Positions 44,073 to 56,949 of a stretch of DNA of 64,000 nucleotides are shown in pieces. The notes below the pieces were generated by a model. That model did not search any database, was not told where the DNA came from, and worked only from the letters and a program-made list of their open reading frames with translations. The position numbers and the translations under genes are program-made. Every line of letters begins with the position of its first letter. Within the stretch, counting starts at the first letter, position 1. This DNA comes from Malania oleifera. Its lineage: Eukaryota; Streptophyta; Magnoliopsida; Santalales; Ximeniaceae. The stretch covers positions 105,071,773-105,135,772 of the forward strand of contig NC_080423.1 in NCBI RefSeq assembly GCF_029873635.1, written 5' to 3'.

Positions 44073-45214
44073 AAAAATATTTTATTCACCAAATAATATT
44101 CAGCAAAACATAAACATGCCACAAGCACAAACCGTAAGAACACATTTACGTGGTTCGGCTAAAAAATTGGCCTACATCTACGGTAGGAACTCACCTTCAG
44201 AGACTCTATATTAAAGACGATGGAAATAAATACAAGTACACAGATTTACCTTTGTGGCTTACCGATCTCTTTTGAAAATCAGCCCAAGAACGACCTAAGT
44301 AAACCCCCTCTTCGCACCTACAAAGAACTCTAGGCTTCTTTCTATCTTTCTCCTTGATTTCCTTAAAACAAACCCTCCCAAGAAACTAGATCTATGCTTA
44401 CCTTCACCTTACCCGTGCGTGAACCTCCGCTGGAGGCTGAAGATCCCCAACGCCGAACCACCCTCCTTCTGCCGTCTCCCTCTCTCACACACTGCAGCTG
44501 AAGGATCTCTCTCGGCTGGAGATGGCTTTCTCAGGTTGCAAGTCTCTCTCACGCTGGTGAAGACACTCGCGGTTCTGTAGGAAGAAGCCTCGGCTGCACT
44601 GAACCCCTTTTGAAGCTGCCAAACAGAAAAGTAAAACCCCCCCAAAAATATTTTATTCACCAAATAATATTCAGCAAAACATAAACATGCCACAAGCACA
44701 AACCGTAAGAACACATTTACATGGTTTAGCTAAAAAATTGGCCTACATCTACGGTAGGAACTCACCTTCGGAGACTATATTAAAGACGATGGAAATAAGT
44801 ACAAGTACACAGATTTACCTTTGTGGCTTACCGATCTCCTCTGAAAATCAGCCCAAGAACGACCTAAGAAAACCCCCTCTTCGCACCTACGAAGAACTCT
44901 AGGCTTCTTTCTATCTTTCTCCTTGATTTCCTTAAAACAAACCTTCCCAAGAAACTAGATCTATGCTTACCTTCACCTTACCCGTGCGTGAACCTCCGCT
45001 AGAGGCTGAAGATCCCCAACGCCAAACCACCCTCCTTCTGCCATCTCCCTCTCTCACACACTGCAGCTGAAGGATCTCTCTCGGCTGGAGATGGCTTTCT
45101 CAGGTTGCAAGTCTCTCTCACGCTGGTGAAGACACTCGCGGTTCTGCAGGAAGAAGCCTCGGCTGCGCTGAACCCCTTCTGAAGCTGCCAAACAGAAAAG
45201 TAAAACCCCCCCCC
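44073..45214. repeat. 571-bp tandem duplication within the copia 3' LTR
   Basis: Unit 1 (44073-44643) and unit 2 (44644-45214) both run from AAAAATATTTTATTCACC to AACAGAAAAGTAAAACCCCC and differ at only a handful of positions. The matching right-hand LTR (63270-63840) has one unit. Confidence 0.9.
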
Positions 45215-45894
45215 CCCGCCCCCTGCTGTTTTGTTTTTTATTTACAACACAAAAGAAAGGAACAAATTACATCAATGCCCCCCCCCCCCTAAATAGAAAA
45301 AAAAAAAAAAACACAACCGCTGCATCTCCAATAGAATGGACGGTCTAGATTCCTTTAAGCTTGATGACTCACTCGAAAAATGAGCAGCTCGGAAGCTATC
45401 CCAAGTATAAGAATTTTGTCGTGTAATATTAAGCCCAAGGGCTAGATCGTCTCCTCAGGGAATGCGTTTTAATTTCAGATTTTACGTCTTTCCAATCGAA
45501 ATTATAAAGGTATTGAACTCAGTTCAGATTCGGGATCTCAAGATTGTTCAATTTCACCTTTGGCAAATTAAATAACACGCAATTTAAACCCTAAAACTAA
45601 CATTCACTAATTTAAAAAGCAAGAATGGAAACCCTAACCTACTTAAGGAAACACTGAAACATGCATTAATTAAAAATGGAAACTTCAAACAAGGAAATAG
45701 AGTATGCAATGGAAACTCAATCAAATACGCACACACGCGCAATAAAAATTGGACCTTTAACACGAACACCGAACTCGAATTAAAATTAGACCATCAATCA
45801 TCCTAAACAATAACATGACACAAGAAATAAAAAAAACACGAATTTTGTATTTTATTTTAGTTTTCTATATTTTTTTATTTTTATTTTTATCTTA

Positions 45895-45962
45895 GACTTC
45901 ATTAATTGAACACATAAATTCAATAAAAGACTTCATTAATTGAACACATAAATTCAATAAAC
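45895..45962. repeat. 34-bp tandem duplication in the Athila left LTR
   Basis: GACTTCATTAATTGAACACA and the 14 bases after it occur twice in a row; the right LTR has one copy near 55090. The duplication therefore arose after insertion. Confidence 0.85.
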
Positions 45963-47133
45963 TTAAATACTAAAAAGAACTATAATTAAAAGAGCATCTA
46001 AATAAATGATAAAGAAAGAAGAATATAGAATAAAAAAAAAAAACAAAGCCTTTAATAAAATCCAATGAGTAAAGACAAAATAACAATTAACATAAAATAA
46101 ATAAATAAATAAAAACAAGAAGAAGAAGGAGATGAGAGAGAGAGTAAGAGAAAACAGAGGGAGCCTCAGGTTGGTAGTGATGAAAACTGGTGCAAGGGGT
46201 TGCTATATTCGGGCTGCTGGATGGTGTGGTTGCTGTGTGGTGTTGCTGTCTGAGGCTGTTGTGCCTAGAGAGTTCGGATACTGCTGCTGCTGGTAGCTGA
46301 GGTGGCCTGCTATGGTGGAGAGACAGCAGGCGATGGAGCTCCTGGAATGTTGTTGGAGGTGCTGGCCTCGGGAGTTCTCGGGTGCTGTGGCAGGGACGAA
46401 GCTGGTGTGTGGTGTTTTTGCAGTTGCAGAGACACACGGCTGGTCGGGACTGCTGTGTTGCTGGCTGGCCGAGAGGAGGAATAGGGGGATACAGGGGAAG
46501 AGACTGCAAGAGATTAAAGAAAATAGGGAAGGAAATAAAGGGAAACAGAGAAGGGCAAAGCAGCAATTGAAAGAGAAAAAAAACAAAACCAAAGAAGAAG
46601 AAGAGAAGAGGAGAAGAAGAAGAGAGAAGAGGAGAGGCAACGTGTGACGAGGCTGCGCTGGGTGAGTTTAAAAAGAAAAGAAAAAGAAGCCCTACCCAGA
46701 TTAGCCAACCCAACCCGGCTATGCATGGCCGGGTCACATCAACTATCCATTCAAGTATGTATTTTTTAATTTTTTTCATTTTATTTTTTCTCTATTCGTT
46801 GCAAATTTTGCTCTTCTGGAGCTCGTATCTCATAAAACTCAAAACACGAAAGTTGTAGATGATCCTTTCCTCTTTCTCAAAAAATTTGAATCGTCTCGAT
46901 CGGAGTTTGGATGGAAAAGTTATGTACAAAATACGAATAGGTGTCGGTTTTGGTTCCCGTGAATTTTTCCTACGACAAAAAATTATCAAAACTTCATAAA
47001 TAGTGCAATAAAGTTCAAGAATGATAATTTTGGCACTTTATTAAAATATTGGACAATTTTGGACATTTAATTAAAAATATAAACCGTAAAGACCGGGTTA
47101 AACGCCCAATTACGCAGTTTTGACGTGTAATCA

Positions 47134-48525
47134 CACCCCCCAACTAACGTTATGCTAGTCTCTAGCAAATGACGTGAATGAATCTCAGGGTGGTGTCTAG
47201 AACTACATACTCCGGTGATCATGAAATCAATGCACATGCGACAATATTATACCACTTCACATACAAGAACATAACTGAATTTCACACAAGCTCGTTCATA
47301 TTCAGTATACACAACTCCAAAACACGTCACCCATGCAAGTTTCATCGTTTATATGTCATTTAAGAGCATTATACTCACATGAAGTTAATTAGTGGCACAT
47401 TCAGAGTTAATGCAATCATATAAGTTCGAGTATAAACAGGTAAACTCTCGAGGTGTGTGTGATGTGTGTGACTCAGTACACTTAGGACGCCAGTGGACAC
47501 CTAAAGAACGGTCGCTTTGACTTGGCCTAACTGGTATACCCTCAAAAACACTCAAAAGGAATGGGTTCACTCATCATATGTGAGGAAGAATGTCGCGATC
47601 AAACATCCCACATATTAAAAAGGAACAAACGCTAAGTATATGGAGTGGACTAGTCTGGAAAGGATCTTGCCTATCTATGAGGTGTCGGGTCCTTCACCCT
47701 AGCATCTTCTCACTTACTCGCCATATCCAACTGAGACCACCCTAGATCAACTTACTCACAAACTTGTCGTGAATACATCTGAGGCATTAACTGGTTGAAG
47801 CATCTTCATACGTGGAAAATATGTGTCGTCCTTGACTTTTCATTTCATGCGCATGTGTAACTTATTCTTTTTTTCTGCTCATTCTTTATTTTCTGTCTTT
47901 TCTTGAGCAATAAGGATAATATTAACACTTCTTTTGTAATCTTTATACCATCAATGGGAATTGAACTTGAATAGAAGTTCATAAATTAAGTCTATCTCTA
48001 GAGGTGGCTCAGCCTTCATATCTTGAGTAGGCTACAAGACCTAAGTTTCTATCTCCCCACTAGGTGTCACCTCTAGGCTAGCAAATCAAAAATAAAGACT
48101 AGTGTACAAAGGAATCATCCAGAAAAAGAGAATTGAGTTCTATGAACTCTAATTTGATATTAACACTCAAAAGGACGATAAATAGCTCAAGGATATCTCA
48201 CAAGGTGTCATAGTCTCCACGGGTACTCTCTCAGTGCTCACAGAAACCCTAAGTGTAATGAATCACGTGAATGTGCTTATTCAGCCTCGTGAGATGCCGT
48301 GTAAATACAGGAAATTATATAGCCAAATTAACACAAATGTACTTCCAATCAATTCTTCATTGAGTCATAATGTCATATAAAGAGAACTACGCATGATTGA
48401 CTCAAGTGTGTCATCCTTAAGTTATACATGAGTATGTAAAAGGGTATGAATCAGTGTTAAGCATGGCATAATGCAGTGTAATTCCTCAGTGCTCCTCCTT
48501 TCTTTCTCTCTTTCTTTTTGAATTT

Positions 48526-48560
<35 letters not shown>

Positions 48561-48870
48561 TTTTTTGGAAATCTAAAACCCAGTACGTGTACGTGCACAG
48601 TGTCACATGCGAATGCTCACCCCCCCCCAACTAAAGTGGACATTGTCCTCAATGTGAAAGCGCAAGGGAAATAAAATTGTGCACGGTAAACAACTAATGG
48701 AAAAGTACTACTGACTAATGTAACAAGAAAGAAAAGGAAAAAAAACACAACTAAAACAAATAAACGAAAAAAAAATAAATAAATAAAACAGTAGCATAGA
48801 AAGGTCAGAGGACTCCCCTAGGGTCTTGCAGAAGCAAGACCTCTTTGTCGACATCAAATGGGGTCATGAA
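47134..48870 (-). other. Athila 3' non-coding region
   Basis: Between integrase and the 3' LTR no frame of significance exists. The stretch has a (TTTA)n microsatellite at about 48526-48560 and a C8 run near 48621. Athila relatives can carry an env-like gene here; if one was present it has been lost or is unrecognisable. Confidence 0.6.
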
Positions 48871-48873
48871 AGG

Positions 48874-50157
48874 CTATAGGCGCTGTCCATTGACTGTGAA
48901 ACGGGTGCCATTCGTTGGATTTACAATCTCTACTGCACCATGAGAATGAACTTTTTCAACAATATATGGACCACCCCATCGGCATTTCAATTTTCTAGGA
49001 AACGCATGCAGTCGGGAGTCATAGAGTAGCACTTGTTGAGAAGGAAAAAGTTGTTTTTCTTTGATGTTCCTATCATGTAGTAACTTCATCCGCTCCTTAG
49101 CCAAACGAGCATTATCATAAGCATCCCTTCAAGATTCTTCAAGCTCGCATACCTGCAATTTTCTTAAACCTGTGGCATCATCAAGTGAAAGGTTAATCTG
49201 TTTGATAGCCCATAACGCACGATGCTGAATTTCAACAGGTAAATGACACGCCTTACCGTATACTAACCTGCAGGGAGACATCCCTAAGTTCGTCTTGAAA
49301 GCTGTTCGGTAGGCCCAAAGTGCATCAACAAGTTTTTCTGACCAGTCCTTACAGTTAGGACGCACGGTTTTCTCAAGTATCGTTTTGATCTCTCTATTGG
49401 CCAATTCAGCTTGACCATTGGTCTGAGGGTGGTAAGGGGCAGAGACTTTGTGGGTGACATCATATTTTTGCATGAGTTTTTCAAAAGGTTTGTTACAGAA
49501 ATGGGACTCTCCATCACTAATGATTGCCTTGGGCATGCCAAAGCGTGCAAATAACTCTTTGAGAAAACGTATGACAACCTTGTGGTCATTGGTTCGGCAA
49601 GGTATTGCCTCCACCCATTTAGAAACATAGTCCACAGCGACCAAAATGTAAGAATGCCCAAAAGAAATGGGAAAAGGTCCCATAAAATCAATACCCTAAC
49701 AATCAAAAATCTCAAGTGTCAATATGGGGGACATAGGCATTTCATTCTTGGCAATAATTTTTCCTAATTTTTGACAGGCCTCACATGCTTTACAAAAATT
49801 TTCAACATCTTTAAACATGGTGGGCCAGTAGAGTCCACTTTGTAATATTTTTGAAACAGTTTTCTTAGCAGCAAAGTGGCCTCCACATATCCCATCATGG
49901 CAAAAATGCATCACAGAATTAAATTCATCATCTGGAACACATCTACGCACTAATTGGTCAGAACAATATTTGAACAGGTATGGATTATCAAAATAATAAT
50001 GTCTTACCTCAGCTTGGAACTTACGCTTGTCCTGGGTTAGCCAATGGTCTGGCATCCGGTCGGTGACGAGATAATTCACAATGTCAGCGAACCGTGGAGC
50101 GCGTGACACAGCAAAGAGACGTTCATCAGGAAATTCGTCATTCAAAGGAGGGGACAC
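48874..50157 (-). pseudogene. Athila integrase
   Basis: Zinc-finger part (50157-49696): MHFCHDGICGGHFAAKKT and FCKACEACQKLGK (His, Cys, Cys). After one stop the core (49683-49129) reads [16 protein letters not shown] (first Asp), [15 protein letters not shown] (second Asp), [17 protein letters not shown] (Glu), so the catalytic D-D-E triad is kept. The C-terminal part (49104-48874) has QVLLYDSRLHAFPRKLKCRW and WGGPYIVEKVHSHGAVE. Two stop codons separate three otherwise intact blocks. Confidence 0.92.
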
Positions 50158-50172
50158 CAGTACCTCGGGTAG

Positions 50173-50847
50173 CTACAACCGAGAAAGATGGTTAGCTACA
50201 ACGTTTTCCACGCCCTTTTTATCACGTATGGTGATATCGAATTCCTGGAGGAGTAGAATCCACCTGATCAATCTAGGCTTGGCATCCTTCTTTGCTAATA
50301 AATATTTCAAAGCAGAGTGGTCAGTAAAAATAATGACAGGTGCACCAATGACATAAGAACGAAATTTTTCTAAAGCAAAAACAATAGCTAGCAATTCCTT
50401 CTCAGTGGTAGTATAATTTCTCTGAGCATCATTCAAAGTTCAACTGGCATAATAAATAACCGACGGCTTGTTATCAATTCGTTGACCTAGAACAGCACCA
50501 AGAGCGTAGTCACTAGCATCGGTCATGATCTCAAACGGCAAGTCCCACCGAGGAGGTTGCATGATAGGCGCAATAGTCAAGTGTCGCTTTAGTGTTTCAA
50601 AGGCCTGTTGACAATCATCAGTCCACAAAAATTCAGTTTCATTTTGCAACAAGGTACATAATGGTTTAACAATACTACTGAAACCCTCAATAAAACGTCT
50701 ATAGAACCCGGCATGACCAAGGAAGGAGCGAATATCCCGGACTGTCTTAGGGACAGGTAACTGAGAAATCAGCTCTACCTTGGCCCGGTCAACTTCTATA
50801 TCACGCTCAGAAACCAAATGTCCAAGTACTAAACCACTACGTACCAT
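50173..50847 (-). pseudogene. Athila RNase H
   Basis: LGHLVSERDIEVDRAKVELI (thumb of RT), IRSFLGHAGFYRRFIEGFS, FEIMTDASDYALGAVLGQR (RNase H Asp), then after a stop [20 protein letters not shown] and [20 protein letters not shown]. One stop near 50438 divides the domain. Confidence 0.9.
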
Positions 50848-50850
50848 AAA

Positions 50851-51591
50851 TTAACATTTTTCCCAGTTTAGAAGTAAATTCTTTTCCTCACATCTTTTCA
50901 AAATCGCAATTAAATTTGTCAAACAATAATCAAAAGACTTACCGAACACAGAAAAGTCATCCATAAAAATTTCGCACATATCATCTAACATATCAGAGAA
51001 AATACTCATCATACAGCGTTGGAAAGTAGCAGGGGCATTGCATAGACCGAATGGCATTCTGCGGAAAGCAAAGGTGCCAAAGGGACAAGTGAAGGTAGTC
51101 TTCTCTTGGTCCTCAGGTGCTACGGCAATTTGATAGTAACCAGAAAATCCATCCAAGAAACAATAAAAAGAATTACCAACTACTTTCTCTAATATCTTAT
51201 CTAGGAAAGGTAACGGGAAATGATCTTTTTGGCTAGCCGAATTCAATTTACGATAATCAATACACATTCTCCAACCCGTTACTTTCCTAGATGGGATCAA
51301 TTCTCCATTAGCATTTTCAATGACAGTCAAACCAGATTTTTTTGGAACTACCTGTGTGGGGCTTACCCATTTGCTATCGAAGATTGGATAGATGATGTAT
51401 GCAGCTAATAATTTCAGCACTTCGTTTTTTACCACCTCTTTCATGGCTGGATTCAGCCTCCTTTGTGCATCTCGAACTGGTTTAGCGTCTCCTTCGAGGA
51501 AGATGTTATGAGTGCAAATGCAAGGGTCGATACCCTTGATGTCAGCGATAGTCCATCCAATCGCTCCTCGATGCTCTCGAAGTACCTGCAA
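50851..51591 (-). pseudogene. Athila reverse transcriptase
   Basis: A 246-codon intact frame: IGWTIADIKGIDPCICTHNI, WRMCIDYRKLNSASQKDHFP, FYCFLDGFSGYYQIAVAPED, FRRMPFGLCNAPATFQRCM and the catalytic EIFMDDFSVFG. It ends in a stop directly before the RNase H part. The FMDD form of the YxDD motif is normal for Athila and related gypsy lineages. Confidence 0.93.
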
Positions 51592-51603
51592 TAATTTAGT
51601 TTC

Positions 51604-53458
51604 CTATTCAAGAGTAAGGTGTGAAGAAATTACCACAGGGAATGTGCCGTCTACGGGACCCAAGAAGGCATATTTCAACTCGGCAGGCAATGGTTTCAAC
51701 TCAAGGGTTGGAATTTCTTCTGCGGATGACTTCAGAATTTCTAGTAGGTCAATGGCCTCAAATGTGGGCTTACGCCAACTACTTGTATAACTCGCATCAA
51801 ACATATGAGGACCACTATCTGGGATCTGCTCCTCTGATTCTAGTAATAATTCATCAATCCCTTCAAACTGCGCAAAAGAGTCATTTTCAAGTGCGGCATC
51901 GACATTGAGTACCGACAGTAGCTCTGAAGTGTCTAAGTCATCTATCACATCAACTGCATGAGTATCTGCGTCATTACACCCACTTGACATCCTATGAGCA
52001 TTAAAAACATTCATTTCCAGTGTCATGTTCCCAAATGTGAGCTTCAGGACTCCGCTCCGACAGTTAATCAGGGCATTTGAAGTAGCAAGGAATGGTCGCC
52101 CCAAAATGACAGGAGCCTGATAAATGGTGGAAACAGGCTGCTGCATATCCAAAACAACGAAATCCACGGGATAGTAAAATTTATCAACCTGAACCAAAAC
52201 ATCCTCAACAATACCTCGTGGAGCCTCTACAGATCTGTCTGCCAACTGTAGCATCTCGTAGTTCTCTTCAATTCACCTAAACCCAGGTGGTCATATAATG
52301 AAGACGGAAGCAGATTCACACTACTCCCTAGGTCAAGTAGAGCCCTCCCAATACGAGATTCACCAATCATAATGGGTATTGTGGGGGAGCTAGGATCTCT
52401 AAGTTTCTGTGGAGTCTGACTAAGAATCAATGCACTGACCTGCTCAGTTAAGAAACTCTTTTTCTTCACGTTCAGTTTCCTTTTTACGGTGCATAGGTCT
52501 TTCAGAAATTTTGCATATGCAGGGATCTGCTGTATGGCATCTAAAAGTGGAATATTGATTTTTACCTGCTTGAATATCTCTTGAATCTCTGTATGATACT
52601 TGTTCTTTTGTCCAGATGTCAAACGCTGAGGGTATGGTACCACAGGTTGGTATTCCTTAACTGGCTCATCCTCTTTATTATCTGACTTTGTTAAACTTGA
52701 GCTGGCCTCGTCTGATTTTTCTTTTCCTTTATCTGTCTCATTTGTCACCTCAGGTGTCAGCATGGTTGTTTTTGGTCAGTGGCCATTTCAGGACGGGGAA
52801 CTTCCTTTCCACTTCGCAAAATAATAACTGCTTTTGCTGACTCAAACGTATCCCCTGAAACATTATGCACTGACTGTTGTAGCTGTCTATATACCTGGGG
52901 ATTAGGCTGAGGCTGTGCAGGGAATTTTCCTTTTTCCAGGGTATTAAGCTATGTACTCATCTTGCTTACGGCATCTTTTAGTTCTCCATTGGTCGTAACT
53001 TGCATTTGCATGAATTGCTGGAGCATGGTTGCCACCTGCGCTACACTATCATCTGAAGCTTTCTTTACTGGAATGGGGACTAACGGTGATTGGAATCCTG
53101 GTGGTGCGTAGCTTCGAGAAAACTGTTGCGGTTGATACTGCGGTTGAGGAGCTACGACTGGATTGTATGTCGGTTGTGGAGGCGATGCATATGATTGAGG
53201 TGCCTGCTGATATCGTGAAGATGATGGACCCGGCTGATCATTTCTCCATTGGAGGTTTGGATGATTCCGCCACCCCGGGTTGTAAGTGTTTGAGAGCGGC
53301 TGATTTTGTGTCTTGTTAACCCAATTTGTCGATGACACCTGATCGGATCTGCTCTCTTGCAACACAGGTAAGAATTGACAATCCTGAGGTCTGTGGTCTG
53401 AAGTCTCACAAATCGTGTAAATCTCAGCTTTCGACTTTTCGGATTCCATGACTTCCAA
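51604..53458 (-). pseudogene. Athila nucleocapsid, protease and protease-RT linker
   Basis: The first piece (53458-52949) has a decayed zinc knuckle (ICETSDHRPQDC) followed by a Pro/Gln/Tyr-rich stretch. The second (52763-52227) has IQQIPAYAKFLKDLC and the protease motif RALLDLGSSVNLLPSSLYDH. The third (52254-51604), in another frame, continues LQLADRSVEAPRGIVEDVLV, FVVLDMQ and VILGRPFLATSNALINCRSG. At least one frameshift (about 52250) and two stops are needed to separate them. Confidence 0.85.
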
Positions 53459-53536
53459 TTTTTTAGATAACGCAGCTACAAGGGCCTGTAAGCTAGTGTC
53501 CTCTTTAACCTCATATCTGCCCCCGCCACTGATTGC

Positions 53537-54376
53537 TCAGATAGGTTGGGCAGCTATCGGCACCCGTTCAGGTCGTGCGTTCCACTGCTGGGCACTCTCA
53601 ACGAGATAGTCTAAAAATGATAAGCCCACGTCTGGTTCCTTACGGAAGAACATCCCATTGCACATAGACTGGACAAATTGTTTGCACACAGGGGTTAAAG
53701 CAGTAAAAAAATAATTCACTAACCTCCATGATTCGAAACCATGGTGCGGGCATATGTTCATCAGGTCCTTGAATCTCTCCCAACATGCTTGGAATGTCTC
53801 GCCATCTTTTTGCATGAACTGACTGATTTGCTCCTGTAGGTACTGAGTTCTCTGAAGAGGAAAAAATTTATGTAAGAACTCACGCTGCATTTCAGCCCAG
53901 CTAGTAATAGAGTTAGGGCGCAAAGAATTAAACCAGATTTTTGTCCTGTCTTTCAGAGAAAAGGGGAACAAATGTAGTTTAATGTATTCATCAGTCCCAG
54001 CCCTATTAATAAAAGTGGTGCAAACCATCTCAAAGTCTGTCAAGTGTTGGTACGGACTCTCAGAGTCCATCCCGTGAAATTGGGGAATCACAGATAACAT
54101 GTCATGCTTAAAAGTGAAATTCGGTGCATCCTGTGGCAACACAATGCATGAAGGTGTAGATGTGCGTGCAGGCTGTAGAAAATCTTCAAGTGTACGTGGT
54201 GCATGTGCAGCCATAGCTTCTTCAAAATAATTGTCAAACAGATTATTCAGTTCAAATTTAGAATCACTCGCAAGACTAACAAGTGAACAATCAAACTCAC
54301 TGCTATGTGTATTCCTACTAGTGCTAGGTGAAAGTCTACACAATCGATTCGAATTATCTCGAATCCAGGGCATCAA
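53537..54376 (-). pseudogene. Athila gag
   Basis: A 279-codon frame with the retrotrans-gag domain: SCIVLPQDAPNFTFKHDMLS, VIPQFHGMDSESPYQHLTDF, HLFPFSLKDRTKIWFNSLRP, WAEMQREFLHKFFPLQRTQY, ETFQACWERFKDLMNICPHH and WRLVNYFFTALTP. It ends in a stop before the zinc-knuckle part. It would form the capsid of the virus-like particle. Confidence 0.9.
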
Positions 54377-56674
54377 ACATCATAATCGCCAATAGAAATC
54401 CACTAACACGGCAACAGACAAAATTTGTTTTTTTCTATTTTTCAATTTTCAATTTTTTTCATTTTTTTTTATTTAATAAAAGAAAAGCAAAAAAATAATT
54501 GGGAAAACGCAAAATTCGAAATTAAAACTGGCAATTCCCCGACAACGGTGCCAAAAACTTGACTCACTCGAAAAATGAGCAGCTCGGAAGCTATCCCAAG
54601 TATAGGAGTTCTGTCGTGTAATATTAAGCCTAAGGGCTAGATCGTCTCCTCAGGGAATGCGTTTTAATTTCAGATTTTACGTCTTTCTAATCGAAATTAA
54701 AAAGGTACTGAACTCAGTTCAGATTCAGGATCTCAAGATTGTTCAATTTCACCTTTGACAAATTAAATAACACGCAATTTAAACCCTAAAACTAACATTC
54801 ACTAATTTAAAAAGCAAGAATGGAAACCCTAACCTACTTAAGGAAACACTGAAACATGCATTAATTAAAAATGGAAACTTCAAACAAGGAAATAGAGTAT
54901 GCAATGGAAACTCAATCAAATACGCACACACACGCAATAAAAATTGGACCTTTAACACAAACACCGAACTCGAATTAAAATTAGACCATCAATCATCCTA
55001 AACAATAACATGACACAAGAAATAAAAAAAAAACACGAACTTTGTATTTTATTTTAGTTTTCTATATTTTTTAATTTTATTTTTATCTTAGACTTCATTA
55101 ATTGAACATATAAATTCAATAAACTTAAATACTAAAAAGAACTATAACTAAAAGAGCATCTAAATAAATGATAAAGAAAGAAGAATCTAGAATAATAATA
55201 AATAAATAAAAAAAAGCCTTTAATAAAATCCAATGAGTAAAGACAAAATAACAATTAACATAAAATAAATAAATAAATAAAAACAAGAAGAAGAAGGAGA
55301 TGAGAGAGAGAGTAAGAGAAAACAGAGGGAGCCTCAGGTTGGTAGTGATGAAAACTGGTGCAAGGGGTTGCTATATTCGGGCTGCTGGATGGTGTGGCTG
55401 CTGTGTGGTGTTGCTGTCCGAGGCTGCTGTGGCTGGAGAGTTCGGATACTGCTACTGCTGGTAGCTGAGGTGGCCTGCTATGGTGGAGAAACAGCAGGCG
55501 ATGGAGCTCCTGGAATGCTGTTGGAGGTGCTGGCCTCGGGAGTTCTCGGGTGCTGTGGCAGGGACGAAGCTGGTGTGTGGTGTTTTTGTAGCTGCAGAGA
55601 CACATGGCTGGTCGGGACTGCTGTGTTGCTGGCTGGCCAAGAGGAGGAACAGGGGGATACAGGGGAAGAGACTGCAAGAGATTAAAGAAAACAGGGGAGG
55701 AAAGAAAGGGAAATAGAGAAGGGCAAAGCAGCAATTGAAAGAGAAAAAAAACAAAACCAAAGAAGAAGAAGAGAAGAGGAGAAGAAGAAGAGAGGAGAGG
55801 AGAGGAGAGGCAGCGTGTGAGGAGGCTGCGCTGGGTGAGTTTAAAAAGAAAAGAAAAAGAAGCCCTACCCAGATTAGCCAACCCGACCCGACTATGCATG
55901 GCCGGGTCACATCAACTATCCATTGAAGTATGTATTTTTTAATTTTTTTCATTTTATTTGTCCTCTGTTCGTTGTAAATTCTGCTCTTCTGGAGCCCATA
56001 TCTCACAAAACTCAAAACACAAAATTTGTAAATGATCCTTTCCTCTTTTTCCAAAAATTTGAATCGTCTTGATCGGAGCTTAGACAGAAAAGTTTTGTAT
56101 AAAATACGAATAGGTGTCGGTTTTGGTTCCCGGGAATTTTTCCTACGATAAAAAATTACCAAAACTTCATAAATAGTGCAATAAAGTTCAAGAATGATAA
56201 TTTTGGCACTTTATTAAAATATTGGACAATTTTGGACATTTAATTAAAAATATACACCATAAAGACCGGGTTAAACGCCCAATTACGCAGTTTTGACGTG
56301 TAATCACTTGACACTCCAACAGTTCTCCACATTGGCAAGCTTGTGACCCTTGCACCTCCCTAGCATCTCCTATGGCGGTTCCTGCAAAACAAACACTAGC
56401 AACTTCCAAGGTTAACCAAGTTTGAACAATGTTCAAACTTGGATTTAGGTACTGTTTTAGTCATCATATCAGAAGGATTATCCTCTGTTGGAATTTTCCT
56501 TACTTCTATTTCACCACTAGAAATAATACCCCTCACAAAATAAATTCTAACATCTATATGTTTGGACATATCATGATAATTAGTTTCCTAACCAAATGAA
56601 TAGTACTTTGATTATCACAATAAATTATAACGGTTCCACTATACATTTCTAACTCTAGACATAGTCCTTTTATT

Positions 56675-56878
56675 TTATATAGCCTCCTTGAAGGCTTCAG
56701 TCATGACAATATATTTAGCCTCTGTGGTAGAAAAGGCTACCACCGACTGCATATGTGATTTCCAACTAATAGCATTACCTAAAAAAGAAAAGACCATACC
56801 AGACAAAGACTTCTTGGTATCTAGATTTCCAGCATAATCAGAATCTACATATCCTTTTAACTCTATTTCACAATGCAT
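56675..56878 (-). pseudogene. copia RNase H (nested element)
   Basis: IELKGYVDSDYAGNLDTKKS, LSGMVFSFLGNAISWKSHMQ and FSTTEAKYIVMTEAFKEAI are RNase H hallmarks of Ty1/copia (catalytic DSDYAG and TEAEY-type motif). The 3' end after 56675 is frameshifted. Confidence 0.88.
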
Positions 56879-56949
56879 ATCCCTTTTTCCAAATATTAAT
56901 CCTTACTATTTTGTTCCAAACAAGTATTGAAAAACTTGTTTCAAGCATG

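Larger units (their letters stand above)
45365..56306 (-). mobile_element. Athila-like Ty3/gypsy element, 10.9 kb, TSD CTTGA
   Basis: LTRs 45365-47133 (3') and 54560-56306 (5') are about 1.75 kb each, begin TGATTACACG and end CGAGTGAGTCA on the minus strand, and differ by roughly 2-3 % in the first 430 bases compared. The target duplication CTTGA is perfect (45360-45364 and 56307-56311). The primer site beside the 5' LTR is TGGCACCGTTGTCGGGGA, complementary to tRNA-Asp as in Athila elements. Coding order gag, protease, RT, RNase H, integrase; RT reads FMDDFSVFG and protease DLGSSVNLLP, both typical of this lineage. No env-like frame was found in 47134-48870. It is the youngest large insertion in the window. 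Confidence 0.92.

Noticed and set aside
46087..46779. Open frames of 145-236 codons in both copies of the Athila LTR (also near 55.3-56.2 kb)
   Set aside because: They lie in an LTR, are Leu/Ser/Phe/Pro-rich from CT-rich sequence, occur in several frames at once, and occur twice because the LTR does.
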